NCBI RefSeq assembly: GCF_013315265.1 | Contig: NZ_JABUFE010000006.1 | Span: forward strand, 124,001-188,000 | Direction of reading: 5' to 3' | DNA: 64,000 bases | Source: Parasulfitobacter algicola | GTDB taxonomy: Bacteria > Pseudomonadota > Alphaproteobacteria > Rhodobacterales > Rhodobacteraceae | Shown here: positions 1-9,113 of the stretch, one piece after another | How positions within the stretch are numbered: the first letter of the stretch is position 1 | Layout of the letters: every line of letters starts with the position of its first letter | Translations under genes and position numbers: made by a program | Notes under the pieces: model-generated | Told to the model about the DNA's origin: nothing | Databases searched by the model: none | The model's input: the letters and a program-made list of their open reading frames with translations, nothing else

Positions 1-328
1 CTGTGCGTTCGCGGTCTCGTTCGGCCTGGCGTTCACGGTTTTCGCGTTCTTGTTGTTCACGGCGCGCATCCATCTCACGCTGTGCTTCACCAAGAAGCCG
101 CGTGTAATGTTCCGAATGCTGCTGAAAATTCTCAGCCGCAACACGGTCATTGCTAAGTTGTGAATCACGGGCCAGCTGATTGTACTTGTCGATAATTTGC
201 TGCGGGGTACCGCGCACTTTACCTTCTGGTCCGGAACTGTCGAACACACGATTTACAACATTGCCCGAAGGACGATTATTATTGCGGTTCGGTTTCGACC
301 GCGAACGTGACTTGTTAGATGATCTCAT
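1..328 (-). CDS. DUF4167 domain protein, N-terminal part (cut by window edge)
   Basis: The minus-strand reading frame opens with ATG at 328 and stays open to the left edge, so only the first 109 residues are present. The product starts MRSSNKSRSRSKPNRNNN and continues through GTPQQIIDKYNQLARD, then a segment very rich in Arg, Glu and Gln near the edge. This matches my memory of DUF4167, a family common in alphaproteobacteria: a basic, disordered N-terminus, a short helical core at about residues 35-85, then a low-complexity charged tail. Function is unknown; the basic sequence suggests nucleic-acid or ribosome association, which is inference. It lies downstream of prmC on the same strand with 187 bp between them, which I recall as a common alphaproteobacterial order. 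The C-terminus is outside the window. Confidence 0.8.
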   Translation of the reverse strand, partial: MRSSNKSRSRSKPNRNNNRPSGNVVNRVFDSSGPEGKVRGTPQQIIDKYNQLARDSQLSNDRVAAENFQQHSEHYTRLLGEAQREMDARREQQERENRERQAERDRERT

Positions 329-515
329 AAACTTGCTGTCCAGCCCTATGTATGGCCTTTGCCCCGTTCCGATGCCGCACAATCAGGTGGGCCAAATTTT
401 CGAAAAGCGCAATTTTCTGGTTATTATCGAGGGGAAGACAACCGCCTTCATCCGTCTGATGATGTAGTGATATCATTCTTTATCAATGGAGCAAGGGGAA
501 TCTGGCCTGTTTTCG

Positions 516-1361
516 TTAAACTTGCGCCTTTTTGCCTGTTTTTGCACTGACAACACGGTCACGACCATCCAAATCAGTATAAATTGCGATGTTTTCAAGA
601 TTTTGCTGCTGAAAGATTTGCTGCACGGCAAGCCCTTGACTGGCCCCAATTTCAACAATCAGACATCCGTTTGCAGTCAGATGATTGGCGGCTTTGGCTG
701 CAATGGTGCGATAGGGCTGCAATCCATCCCCGCCTGGAGTAAGGGCCATCTGCGGTTCCCAATCGCGCACGTCAGGGGATAAATCAGTCATTTCAGACTG
801 CGCGATATAAGGGGGGTTCGACACGATAAGGTCAAATAGGCCGGTGATATTTTCAAACCAGTCAGATTGCTGAAACTGCGCGCGATCTTGCAGTTCAAGA
901 CTTTGTGCATTTCGCCGCGCCACATTCAGGGCAGCCGCAGACAAGTCGACACCTATGCCATTGGCATGTGGCCGTTCGGCCAAAAGCGTTAGCAAAATGC
1001 ATCCCGACCCCACGCCCAAATCAAGCACGGTTTCAAAGGACTTTTGAAGCGCAACCCCAATCAGTGTTTCAGTATCGGGGCGCGGATCCAGAACATCAGG
1101 CGTCACGATAAAGTCCCGGCCATAGAATGCACGCGCGCCAATAATCTGTGCGACAGGTTGGCGCTTTGATCGCGCTGCAATATGTGTTTCAAAAAGCTTC
1201 TGCGCCTGTATTGGCATCGGGTCGGACAAAATCAGGCTTATCCGCCCGGGATTAATCCCCAAAGCATCCACCAGTAGTTTGCGCGCATCACGTGGGGCAT
1301 CTGGCACCCCTGCCCGGTTCAGTACCTTGATTGCATCTGCAAGTGCGTCCGCTGCAATCAT
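516..1361 (-). CDS. prmC: Peptide chain release factor N5-glutamine methyltransferase
   Basis: PrmC (HemK) uses S-adenosylmethionine to methylate the glutamine of the GGQ motif in release factors RF1 and RF2, which speeds peptide release. The 281-residue protein has the expected N-terminal helical domain (about 1-75) and a Rossmann-type methyltransferase domain. The SAM-binding loop DLGVGSG is at 114-120 and the catalytic NPPY motif, which binds the target glutamine, is at 182-185. The start overlaps the end of prfA by 4 bp (ATGA), so the enzyme is translationally coupled to its own substrate. That pairing fixes both the start and the function. Length is normal for the family. Confidence 0.95.
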   Translation of the reverse strand: MIAADALADAIKVLNRAGVPDAPRDARKLLVDALGINPGRISLILSDPMPIQAQKLFETHIAARSKRQPVAQIIGARAFYGRDFIVTPDVLDPRPDTETLIGVALQKSFETVLDLGVGSGCILLTLLAERPHANGIGVDLSAAALNVARRNAQSLELQDRAQFQQSDWFENITGLFDLIVSNPPYIAQSEMTDLSPDVRDWEPQMALTPGGDGLQPYRTIAAKAANHLTANGCLIVEIGASQGLAVQQIFQQQNLENIAIYTDLDGRDRVVSAKTGKKAQV

Positions 1362-2407
1362 GCCTCCATCTCGGCCAGCAGATTGGCCTGATCTTCGGAT
1401 GTCAGCGCATCGACAATATCATCCAGATCGCCCTGCATGATCTGATCCAGCTTATAAAGCGTCAAATTAATACGGTGATCCGTCATGCGGCCTTGCGGAA
1501 AGTTATAGGTGCGGATGCGCTCTGACCGATCACCTGATCCAACCTGAGCCTTTCTGTCCGCGGATCGTTCGTTATCTACGCGCTGACGTTCCAGATCATA
1601 AAGGCGCGTTTTCAAAACCTGCATCGCAATTTCGCGATTGCGGTGTTGGGATTTTTCGGAACTGGTCACGACCAACCCTGTGGGAATATGCGTGATGCGA
1701 ACGGCTGAATCCGTGGTGTTAACATGCTGACCGCCTGCCCCACTGGCGCGCATCGTATCAATGCGAAGATCCTGCGCGTCGACCTGAATATCGACGTCTT
1801 CAGCTTCCGGCAGAACGGCGACTGTGGCTGCACTGGTATGAATGCGTCCCCCGCTTTCTGTTGTTGGCACGCGCTGCACCCGGTGCACACCGCTTTCGTA
1901 TTTCAGCTTGGCAAAAACGCCATCGCCTTGCACATGGGCTGTCACTTCCTTGATCCCGCCAAGTTCTGTGGCTTGTTCTTCTATGATCTCGAACTTCCAG
2001 CCCTTGGTTTCAGAATAACGCTGATACATCCGCAGCAGATCGCCTGCGAAAAGTGCAGCTTCGTCGCCACCGGTTCCAGGACGAATTTCGATCATTGCGG
2101 GCCTGGCGTCAGCCGCATCTTTCGGCAAAAGCGCCAACCGTAGCGCCTGTTCAAGCGCTGGCTGGCGCGCTTTTAGCGTGGGCAATTCATCTTCAGCCAG
2201 CTCTTTCATTTCGGGGTCGGCCAGCATCACTTCGGCTTCGGCAATATCATCCAACAGTTGACGATAGCTACGAATTTTTTCGACCACCGGCTTCATGTCC
2301 GAATATTCTTTAGCCAGCTTGGCAATATCACCGCTTCCATCGGCCATCTGCGCCTCCAAGAATTCGAAACGCTGTATAATCTGTGCAAGTTTATCTAAAG
2401 GAACCAT
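1358..2407 (-). CDS. prfA: Peptide chain release factor 1
   Basis: RF1 recognises UAA and UAG stop codons in the ribosomal A site and triggers hydrolysis of peptidyl-tRNA. The 349-residue product contains the codon-recognition tripeptide in the P-x-T form (PTT, about 181-183) followed by [15 protein letters not shown], and the universal GGQ loop (GAGGQHVN) at about 224-230. The N-terminal helical domain and C-terminal domain are intact. It is the first gene of a two-gene minus-strand unit with prmC. The 61-bp gap to the divergent gene at 2469 must hold promoters for both directions. Confidence 0.96.
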   Translation of the reverse strand: MVPLDKLAQIIQRFEFLEAQMADGSGDIAKLAKEYSDMKPVVEKIRSYRQLLDDIAEAEVMLADPEMKELAEDELPTLKARQPALEQALRLALLPKDAADARPAMIEIRPGTGGDEAALFAGDLLRMYQRYSETKGWKFEIIEEQATELGGIKEVTAHVQGDGVFAKLKYESGVHRVQRVPTTESGGRIHTSAATVAVLPEAEDVDIQVDAQDLRIDTMRASGAGGQHVNTTDSAVRITHIPTGLVVTSSEKSQHRNREIAMQVLKTRLYDLERQRVDNERSADRKAQVGSGDRSERIRTYNFPQGRMTDHRINLTLYKLDQIMQGDLDDIVDALTSEDQANLLAEMEA

Positions 2408-2468
2408 CCGGTTTCACTGTCGTATCATAGGGCTTTGGTCAAGACCGATCCTGTGTTAATATGACGAT

Positions 2469-2750
2469 ATGAGACAGAGCTTTTTTGTTTTTACAACGCT
2501 TATTGTGATGACAACAGCGCTTTCGGCGCAGGGTAACAAAACCGTAGATTGCTATTGCACAGATCGCGGCGGAAACCGTGTGGAATTGGGTGAAAATACT
2601 TGCCTATACGTTGATGGCCGTATGTTCACAGCGCAGTGCCAAATGTCATTGAACGTTCCGATGTGGCGCGAAGTGCAGCAAGGCTGTATGACATCACAGA
2701 TGACCGAAAGTGACCAAGACCAGATTTATGTCAGCAATCAGCAGCATTAA
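2469..2750 (+). CDS. Small exported cysteine-containing protein
   Basis: This 93-residue product begins with a Sec-type signal peptide: a short basic start (MRQ), a hydrophobic stretch to about residue 18, and a likely cleavage at ALSAQG. The mature part has about 70 residues with five cysteines, in CYCTDRGG, ENTCLY, AQCQMS and QQGCMT, which suggests a disulfide-stabilised periplasmic protein. I do not recognise a family. The end overlaps the next gene by 23 bp in another frame, so the two may be cotranscribed. It is divergent from prfA across a short gap. The call as a real gene rests on the signal peptide and the Cys-rich mature region. Confidence 0.65.
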   Translation: MRQSFFVFTTLIVMTTALSAQGNKTVDCYCTDRGGNRVELGENTCLYVDGRMFTAQCQMSLNVPMWREVQQGCMTSQMTESDQDQIYVSNQQH

Positions 2751-3072
2751 AAACTTGGGTCCCGCCTATGAACGCGAATGTGCAAAAGCGGGCATTTATT
2801 CCGCAGAAGAATTGCGCGCATTGGGGCCCGACGCAACTTATGCAAAGCTATTGAAAACTGGAACAAAACCGCATTTCATTGGATATTACGTCTTAGTCAT
2901 GGCACTGCAGGGTCGGCCATGGAATGACTGCAAAGGCGATGAGAAAAAGCAATTACGCGCACGCTTTGATGCCTTGAAAGCCCAAACACAAAAGGCGCCC
3001 ATGTCCGAGCTTGAAGAAATGCTGAATATTATCGGCGTAGTTGAAAAACCAACAGATAACCGCCACATCTAG
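2728..3072 (+). CDS. TfoX C-terminal domain protein
   Basis: The 114-residue product reads MSAISSIKNLGPAYERECAK and then GIYSAEELRALGPDATYAKL. This is the helix-hairpin-helix-like pattern of the TfoX/Sxy C-terminal domain. Full-length TfoX/Sxy is a competence regulator in gammaproteobacteria; stand-alone C-terminal domains have no established role. The N-terminal TfoX domain is absent here. I start at ATG 2728 because the domain begins there; an in-frame GTG at 2710 would add six residues. The gene overlaps the end of the secreted protein upstream and is 3 bp from the DUF4112 gene downstream, so the three form a probable operon. Confidence 0.75.
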   Translation: MSAISSIKNLGPAYERECAKAGIYSAEELRALGPDATYAKLLKTGTKPHFIGYYVLVMALQGRPWNDCKGDEKKQLRARFDALKAQTQKAPMSELEEMLNIIGVVEKPTDNRHI

Positions 3073-3075
3073 GGT

Positions 3076-3459
3076 ATGAGCGAAAAAGAAATCAAAAAAC
3101 TGGAACGCCTTGCCAAAGTGATGGATGACATCGTACGTGTGCCAGGCACGAATATCCGCATCGGCCTGGATAGTCTGACCGGATTTGTTCCGGTCATAGG
3201 TGATTTTGCAGGTTTGATCCCTGCAATTTATATCGTTTCAAAATCCCGCAAACTTGGCGTATCCAATCACGCCACAGGACGCATGGTTTTTAACAGCTTG
3301 ATTGATTTCGCAATTGGATCTGTTCCATTGATCGGTGATATTTTCGACATCGGCTGGAATGCAAATCTGCGGAATGTTGCGATTTTACGCAACGAACTTG
3401 AACGTAAGAAATTACAGTCCGCAGAACGCGATGGCCTTATCGAAGCGGTGCTGGACTAG
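3076..3459 (+). CDS. DUF4112 domain membrane protein
   Basis: The 127-residue product carries the DUF4112 signature: RLAKVMDDIVRVPGTNIRIG, then GFVPVIGDFAGLIPAIYIV, and a second copy of the motif near residue 75 (VPLIGDIFDIGW). The two hydrophobic PVIGD-type hairpins suggest two re-entrant or membrane-spanning segments with a charged C-terminal helix. Function is unknown. It follows the TfoX-C gene by 3 bp. Its last 48 bp overlap the 3' end of the convergent DUF1963 gene, so both C-termini are encoded on opposite strands of the same DNA. Confidence 0.82.
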   Translation: MSEKEIKKLERLAKVMDDIVRVPGTNIRIGLDSLTGFVPVIGDFAGLIPAIYIVSKSRKLGVSNHATGRMVFNSLIDFAIGSVPLIGDIFDIGWNANLRNVAILRNELERKKLQSAERDGLIEAVLD

Positions 3460-4704
3460 ATCATTCTTATTGATCCAGTATTCCAGAAAAAGTCCGTTGT
3501 CGCCAAAAATGTACCCCAAGGCATGGTCACTATGAAGTTGTAAAAGCGGGATGTTTTCATCGCAGTCCCACCAAGCGGGCATTGTCCCGTTCTGACGATG
3601 CCCCAGCATCTGGTGACGATCAATACAGCATCTTGCCTGACCATTTAGCAAAACGGACCCATGCCCCGGCGTATAACTCCAGAAATAATCCTCAAAATAA
3701 GACTGCGGCATCTTTGCGCGATATTCCGGATTTACTGCAGCGTCTTGCACCGCTTTTAGCATCCCTTTCGACAATGCTTTTTCAATATCATGCTGCGCGT
3801 CTTCAAAAGCACTGTCACGCGTCTCAATCAGCCAGTTTATAAACCCATTCCGTTCTGACTGAGTTGGCTCGTTAGTCCAGGATTTACCCCGAACTTCTTT
3901 GATTGTGCCCAATGCCTGCTTGCGCAAGGACTTGATATAGTGGCGGTTCATCCAACCCTTGCGAGATTTGAAATCAGACGTTGCACCCAAAAAGGCCCGA
4001 CAGATCGCACCAATGACACCCCAAGTTTGTGGAAACGGCAAACCATCATGCGGATCATCCGGTATGTCGCCGTAATATCGATTTGGCTTACCATCTTGGA
4101 AATTCGCGATCAGACCCGTGGCCCGCAAAATTTGTGTGGCATGCATGCGGCTTTGCAAAATATCGTATCCACGTTCCACGATGTCCATATCTGACATATG
4201 GGGCAGTCGTTCAGGCCAGGTTTTGATCAACAATGGCTCAACCGGCCATTTGGTGAAAACGCGCAGCGCAGGATCATCCGGTAATACGGGATCACCAGGC
4301 ATGCCCATTCCGATTTGGTCCAACGTATGCAAATCATCAGGCGGTTGGCGCAAGGGCGTATCTTGTTGGGTTATATGGATAACAGAACAATAATCACTAC
4401 ACGTCGCCTGTTCATAGGACGCGCCATCCTGCAACATTGCAAAAAACAAAAGCAAGCCGTGATCTGGCAGATCAACATTCGTTTTTGGCAAGCTGGCGCA
4501 GTCAATTTGGGCTATGAAGTGCAACGCTTGCCCCGCAGCCGTTCTGGGCCATTCGATATCGGCGGGCAGCATCGGCATACCGCCTAGATAACTTAGCGTG
4601 TCATCCAGATGCGATGGAACCGGAAAGGACCGGTGCAGATAGATCGTGGGTTTCGCGAAACCCGATAACATCCCATCAAAGTCTTCAATATCATAAGGTT
4701 TCAC
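3412..4704 (-). CDS. DUF1963 (YwqG-like) protein, copy 1
   Basis: The 430-residue product is a DUF1963/YwqG-like protein. Near the N-terminus it has TIYLHRSFPVPS, SYLGGMPMLPADIEWPR, FIAQIDCASLP and HGLLLFFAML, which is the pattern of this family. Near the C-terminus it has LLQLHSDHALGYIFGD and an FxxYWINKNDL segment. No biochemical function is known for the family, and I see no signal peptide. It lies 6 bp downstream of a paralogue of nearly identical length on the same strand, so the pair arose by tandem duplication and is probably cotranscribed. Its 3' end overlaps the convergent DUF4112 gene by 48 bp. The paralogue ends at an equivalent position (ISKKDLADRRFDKAFGF), so the overlap is genuine and not a read-through. 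Confidence 0.8.
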   Translation of the reverse strand: MKPYDIEDFDGMLSGFAKPTIYLHRSFPVPSHLDDTLSYLGGMPMLPADIEWPRTAAGQALHFIAQIDCASLPKTNVDLPDHGLLLFFAMLQDGASYEQATCSDYCSVIHITQQDTPLRQPPDDLHTLDQIGMGMPGDPVLPDDPALRVFTKWPVEPLLIKTWPERLPHMSDMDIVERGYDILQSRMHATQILRATGLIANFQDGKPNRYYGDIPDDPHDGLPFPQTWGVIGAICRAFLGATSDFKSRKGWMNRHYIKSLRKQALGTIKEVRGKSWTNEPTQSERNGFINWLIETRDSAFEDAQHDIEKALSKGMLKAVQDAAVNPEYRAKMPQSYFEDYFWSYTPGHGSVLLNGQARCCIDRHQMLGHRQNGTMPAWWDCDENIPLLQLHSDHALGYIFGDNGLFLEYWINKNDLVQHRFDKAIAFCGL

Positions 4705-4710
4705 TGGGTA

Positions 4711-5997
4711 TTATCCATCAATAAAACCAAAGGCTTTGTCAAAACGACGATCAGCCAGATCTTTTTTACTGATCCAAAACTCAGCAAACCCATGATCATA
4801 AAAACAAAACTGCAATGCATCGTCGCTAAAAAGCTGCAGCAGCATCACGTTGTCGTCGTTATCAAAATCGGGATCAGCCCCACCCATGCGGCGATAGCCC
4901 AGCATCTTGTGGTGGCTGTAGTCTGCACGAAACCTAGGGCGCAGCGTTGCGTCCAGGTGCGCGGTGGTCGGCAAATAATGCCATGATGCCTCCTGAAAAT
5001 AATCCGCAGGTACATTTGCGCGCCCGACCGGATCAATAGCCATTTCTTCCAACGCCATACGCATACCATCTGATACAGCGTCTTTTATCAAATGTTGAAC
5101 AGCGTCATTGTCTGATGATATAAGGGGCCGCAACCAATCCAGAAAATAGGTGCTATCCCGTACTGTAGGTATGTGATTTGATGCAATCCGTCGCGCTTGT
5201 TTAATGAATGCATGCGCCCTTGTCACAGCTTTGGCCTGAAGATCATCTTGGGATATCAGATCTTTGTCTGAACGGTCCGAATGATAGCAAAAGGCCCGGG
5301 CAATTTTGTCAATCATACCCCAAACTTGCGGAAAAGGCGGCCCATCATCCAGATCCCGGGGACAACGATATCGCCAGTGCGGATATTTATCCGTGAAATT
5401 CGGCGCGGTGCCTGTTACCCGAAACAGCTCTGCTGCGATCATGCGCTCTCGCATGTCATCATATTTACGATCTGTTAATTCCTGCCAGTCACATCCTTGA
5501 ACGTGCGTGGGCCAGTCATCCACGCGATACAACTGCACAGGCCAATGACGAAACACCTTAACAGGGGCATCATCGGGCATTTCCAGCGTACGGTACCGTT
5601 GATGCCCATGGGGAAATAATGGCAGCAAATCATCTGGGGGCTTGTGTTTTTCATGGTGCGTATCAAGAACATGGATCACGCGCACTGAATTTGGAGCTTG
5701 CCAGCAGTCTTCATCATCAAGACACCCAAAGAATAACAAAAGTCCGGCATTGGGCAGATTAAAGCTGATTTTCGGCAGGCTTGCGCAATCAATCTGCGCC
5801 AAAAAATGCATGGCACGTTCATATGAATCACGGGGCCAATCAATATTTACAGGCAACGACGGCAGCCCACCTAGATGCGACAGCGACGTATCGTTATTTT
5901 CATCAAGCAAGAATGGTCGATGCAAATAGACTGCGTCACGCCGCGCCGGGCCGGCCAGTGCTTCAAAGTCGGTATGGGTGAAAAAGGGCAATGTCAT
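4711..5997 (-). CDS. DUF1963 (YwqG-like) protein, copy 2
   Basis: The 428-residue product is a paralogue of the next gene in the unit. It shares AVYLHRPF, LSHLGGLPSLPVNIDWPR, MHFLAQIDCASLPKISF, GLLLFFGCL, the central PPFPQVWGMIDKIARAF, and the C-terminal MLLQLFSDDALQFCFYD. I see conservation along the whole length but clear divergence, so the duplication is not recent. No signal peptide or membrane segment is obvious. Family function is unknown. Upstream, an 8-bp-stem hairpin ends just before the start codon and separates it from ndk. A Shine-Dalgarno sequence is not obvious. Confidence 0.8.
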   Translation of the reverse strand: MTLPFFTHTDFEALAGPARRDAVYLHRPFLLDENNDTSLSHLGGLPSLPVNIDWPRDSYERAMHFLAQIDCASLPKISFNLPNAGLLLFFGCLDDEDCWQAPNSVRVIHVLDTHHEKHKPPDDLLPLFPHGHQRYRTLEMPDDAPVKVFRHWPVQLYRVDDWPTHVQGCDWQELTDRKYDDMRERMIAAELFRVTGTAPNFTDKYPHWRYRCPRDLDDGPPFPQVWGMIDKIARAFCYHSDRSDKDLISQDDLQAKAVTRAHAFIKQARRIASNHIPTVRDSTYFLDWLRPLISSDNDAVQHLIKDAVSDGMRMALEEMAIDPVGRANVPADYFQEASWHYLPTTAHLDATLRPRFRADYSHHKMLGYRRMGGADPDFDNDDNVMLLQLFSDDALQFCFYDHGFAEFWISKKDLADRRFDKAFGFIDG

Positions 5998-6000
5998 ATC

Positions 6001-6025
6001 GGGCTGATCACAATAAAATCAGCCC
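6001..6025 (-). terminator. Hairpin between ndk and the DUF1963 gene
   Basis: The arms GGGCTGAT and ATCAGCCC (6001-6008 and 6018-6025) form a perfect 8-bp stem around a 9-nt A/T-rich loop. On the minus strand it lies 13 bp after the ndk stop codon and ends 3 nt before the DUF1963 start at 5997. There is no run of T after the stem, so it is either a weak terminator for ndk or a structure covering the ribosome-binding region of the next gene. Confidence 0.4.
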
Positions 6026-6038
6026 AATTAGCACAAAT

Positions 6039-6461
6039 TTAACCGACCAATTCAAGTCCCGCAAAGAAATAAGCGATCTCGACCGCAGCAGTTTCGGGTG
6101 CATCTGATCCGTGTACTGAATTTTCGCCAACGCTTTCGGCAAATTCTGCGCGGATCGTGCCAGGTGCGGCATCAGCAGGGTTCGTGGCCCCCATCACTTC
6201 ACGGTTTTTAGCAATGGCCCCTTCGCCCTCCAGAACCTGCGCAACAATTGGTCCAGAGGCCATGAATTCGCAAAGCTCGTCATAAAACGGGCGTTCGGCG
6301 TGCACGGCATAGAAAACACCCGCCTGCGCCTTGGTCAGGTGAATGCGTTTTTGTGCTACGATGCGCAGACCTGCGTCTTCGAATTTTGCGTTGATCTTGC
6401 CTGTCAGGTTCCGCTTGGTGGCGTCGGGCTTGATGATGCTGAATGTGCGTTCTAGGGCCAT
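6039..6461 (-). CDS. ndk: Nucleoside diphosphate kinase
   Basis: Ndk transfers the gamma phosphate between nucleoside tri- and diphosphates through a phosphohistidine and balances NTP and dNTP pools. The 140-residue product begins [20 protein letters not shown] and has the active-site signature NSVHGSD (phosphohistidine in HGSD) near residue 116. It also has the conserved [16 protein letters not shown] segment. I place the start at ATG 6461, preceded by AAGGAGAG with good spacing; the frame extends further upstream, but that part lacks family similarity. Length is exactly that of bacterial Ndk. Confidence 0.96.
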   Translation of the reverse strand: MALERTFSIIKPDATKRNLTGKINAKFEDAGLRIVAQKRIHLTKAQAGVFYAVHAERPFYDELCEFMASGPIVAQVLEGEGAIAKNREVMGATNPADAAPGTIRAEFAESVGENSVHGSDAPETAAVEIAYFFAGLELVG

Positions 6462-6503
6462 TATACTCTCCTTGGGGTACATTTGTGGCGCGCTTAACAC
6501 GCA

Positions 6504-7127
6504 CTATTCCAAAGGGGAAGAGCCATTGTCGATCCGGACTTCATGGCACTGCATATTAAGCGAAAAATCAGAGAACGGATGGATTTGGCTTTTGAAATGC
6601 CGTGTCCAGACGGCGCGACCATCAGCTTGGATGGAAAAGTAGAGCGGGTTATAGGCATATGTGCCGTAAAAACTGCGTGGTCTGAATTCATCAGAAGGAA
6701 GCGCAATCATCGACACCCCATCTGTATTGAAATGTGTCGGTGGTATTGCGCTTATAATTGAATTAATCGATGCCTCCCTGCGCACCAGACATCCCTGAAA
6801 TCTGCCTGTGGCTGTGCCATCTGCAATCGTCAAATAGTAAAATGTCTGATAGAGTTCAGGCTGTGGAAGGTTTTCAAGCATATATACCTGCCCGTCTTTT
6901 TCAGACCAGCTTTTTTGGTATACGGTTGTAGTATCATTTCTTTGGAGTTTGCAGTCAGCGAAATCCGTAGGTTCAGCGAAATCCGTAGGTAATGACTCCG
7001 AGCTAATGATTAATGGATGCAAGCGACCAGGTTTTTGAAGGACCTCACACACATATGTCTGTGCATTACAGGTTCCCGCGAACAATATTGCACATAGTGT
7101 TAACTTGAATAATCGTGCGGCCCGCAT
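6504..7127 (-). CDS. Exported protein of unknown function
   Basis: The 207-residue product starts with a signal peptide (MRAARLFKLTLCAILFAGTCNA, cleavage likely after CNA). The mature chain has four cysteines (YVCEVL, FADCKLQ, QGCLVRRE, NMQCHEV) that could form two disulfides. I recognise no family. A short tandem duplication in the DNA near 6957-6990 (two copies of a 16-bp unit, 2 bp apart) encodes the repeated PTDFAE/PTDFAD. The gene ends 42 bp before the ndk start on the same strand. No partner function is evident from the neighbours. Confidence 0.6.
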   Translation of the reverse strand: MRAARLFKLTLCAILFAGTCNAQTYVCEVLQKPGRLHPLIISSESLPTDFAEPTDFADCKLQRNDTTTVYQKSWSEKDGQVYMLENLPQPELYQTFYYLTIADGTATGRFQGCLVRREASINSIISAIPPTHFNTDGVSMIALPSDEFRPRSFYGTYAYNPLYFSIQADGRAVWTRHFKSQIHPFSDFSLNMQCHEVRIDNGSSPLE

Positions 7128-7256
7128 GTGCTTTTTGCTTTCTCAATATGTACTGGCATCTTATTGGGCCATTTCGGGGCGTTCAATGTCAATTATATGC
7201 AATCAACGCATTCGGTCAGATTGACAGTGCCCTGATGTTCGTTCAGCAGTGCCGCC

Positions 7257-9101
7257 ATGCTTAAGATATCAGACATTAGTTATTCGGTCGAAGGGCGCCC
7301 ATTGTTTGAAGGTGCCAGTGCGACGATCCCAACAGGCCACAAAGTTGGTCTTGTCGGGCGAAATGGAGCTGGAAAAACAACGCTTTTCCGCCTGATCCGT
7401 GGTGAATTGGTTCTGGAGGGCGGCAGCCTTAACCTGCCGTCTCGCGCCCAGATCGGAGGTGTCGCGCAAGAGGTCCCCGCATCAGAAACATCGTTGATCG
7501 ACACTGTTCTGGCCGCTGACACCGAACGCGCAGATCTTTTGGCTGAGGCAGAAACAGCCACGGACCCGGCCCGGATCGCCGATATCCAGACCCGTCTGGC
7601 CGATATTGATGCCTGGTCCGCCGAAGGGCGTGCAGCATCGATCCTGAAGGGTCTTGGCTTTGATCACGCCGAACAACAAATGCCCTGTTCGGCGTTTTCT
7701 GGCGGCTGGCGAATGCGTGTGGCTTTGGCCGCCGTTCTGTTTTCCGCCCCCGATCTGCTATTGTTGGATGAACCCACCAACTATCTGGATCTGGAAGGCG
7801 CGGTCTGGCTGGAAACCTATCTGGCCCGTTATCCACATACCATTCTGATTATCAGTCACGACCGTGGGCTTTTGAACCGGGCCGTCGGTGCAATACTGCA
7901 TTTGGAAGACCGCAAGCTGACGCTGTACCAAGGCCCCTATGACCAGTTCGCCCGTCAACGCGCAGAACAACGCGCGGTTCAGGCGGCGATGGCCAAAAAA
8001 CAGGACGCCCGCCGCGCGCACTTGCAAAGCTTTGTCGACCGCTTCAAAGCCAAGGCCAGCAAAGCCAAACAGGCCCAAAGCCGGGTTAAGATGCTGGAAA
8101 AGATGACCCCGATCAGCGCCCCCGAAGAACAGGCGCGGCGGGTATTTACCTTTCCCGACCCCGAAGAATTGTCTCCGCCGATCATAAATGTCGAAAACGG
8201 CGCTGTGGGCTATGGCGATACGATTGTGCTGAAAAAATTGAACCTACGCATTGATCAGGACGACCGTATCGCTTTGCTGGGAAAGAACGGTCAGGGCAAA
8301 TCCACGCTGTCCAAGCTGCTGTCAGGCCGTCTGGAAACCCGCGAAGGGCGGATGGTGCAATCGACCAAACTGCGCATCGGTTATTTCGCGCAGCATCAGG
8401 TGGATGAATTGCACATCGATGAAACGCCGCTGCAACACCTGCAAAGCGAACGCCCCGATACACAGCAATCCAAACTGCGTGCGAAACTGGCAGGGTTCGG
8501 CTTGGGACCGGATCAGGCGGACACCCCCGTTGCACGGCTGTCGGGTGGTCAAAAGGCGCGTCTGTCGTTGTTGTTGGCCACACTGGACGCGCCGCATATG
8601 CTAATCCTGGACGAACCGACGAACCACCTTGATATTGAATCACGCGAAGCCCTGGTCGAGGCACTGACAACCTATTCCGGTGCGGTCATTCTGGTCAGCC
8701 ACGATATGCATCTGCTTAGCCTTGTGGCCGATCGTCTATGGTTGGTCAAAGACGGGGCCGTGATGCCCTATGAAGATGATCTGAATGCCTATCGCAAGAT
8801 GCTTCTTAGCGTCGATAAGCCTGCGAAAACGACAGAAAAGCCCAAGCCCAAGCGTGCCAGTCGGGAAGATGTGCTTGCCCTGCGATCCGAGGTTCGTAAA
8901 TGCGAAATGCGGGTCGAAAAGTTAAATGACATGCGCGACAAACTGGCAAAAAAATTGGCCGATCCTGCGCTTTACGAAGATGGCAAAACCGGCGAGATGG
9001 AAGTCTGGCAAAAGAAATACGCCGAGGTGATGGACGCCCTGGGTCGCGCCGAAACAATGTGGATGAGCGCATTGGAAAAGCTGGAAAAAGCGCAGGCGTA
9101 A
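7257..9101 (+). CDS. ABC-F family ATPase (Uup/YheS type)
   Basis: ABC-F proteins are soluble twin-ATPase factors that bind the ribosomal E site and act in translation or ribosome rescue, not transport. The 614-residue product has two cassettes. The first has Walker A GRNGAGKT at 34-41, signature SAFSGGWRMR and Walker B LLLLDEPTNYLD near 165-176. The second has GKNGQGKST near 342-350, signature LSGGQKARL near 427 and Walker B LILDEPTNHLD. Between them lies the basic helical linker (about 240-275: RAEQRAVQAAMAKKQDARR). A C-terminal charged coiled coil (about 530-614) is typical of Uup/YheS-like members. No transmembrane domain is present. The downstream gene starts 12 bp later. Confidence 0.9.
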   Translation: MLKISDISYSVEGRPLFEGASATIPTGHKVGLVGRNGAGKTTLFRLIRGELVLEGGSLNLPSRAQIGGVAQEVPASETSLIDTVLAADTERADLLAEAETATDPARIADIQTRLADIDAWSAEGRAASILKGLGFDHAEQQMPCSAFSGGWRMRVALAAVLFSAPDLLLLDEPTNYLDLEGAVWLETYLARYPHTILIISHDRGLLNRAVGAILHLEDRKLTLYQGPYDQFARQRAEQRAVQAAMAKKQDARRAHLQSFVDRFKAKASKAKQAQSRVKMLEKMTPISAPEEQARRVFTFPDPEELSPPIINVENGAVGYGDTIVLKKLNLRIDQDDRIALLGKNGQGKSTLSKLLSGRLETREGRMVQSTKLRIGYFAQHQVDELHIDETPLQHLQSERPDTQQSKLRAKLAGFGLGPDQADTPVARLSGGQKARLSLLLATLDAPHMLILDEPTNHLDIESREALVEALTTYSGAVILVSHDMHLLSLVADRLWLVKDGAVMPYEDDLNAYRKMLLSVDKPAKTTEKPKPKRASREDVLALRSEVRKCEMRVEKLNDMRDKLAKKLADPALYEDGKTGEMEVWQKKYAEVMDALGRAETMWMSALEKLEKAQA

Positions 9102-9113
9102 GGGGGCAGCCGC

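Noticed and set aside
8182-8670. 162-codon minus-strand frame opposite the ABC-F gene
   Set aside because: Antisense shadow of the second ATPase cassette; product is Arg/Pro-rich without motifs.
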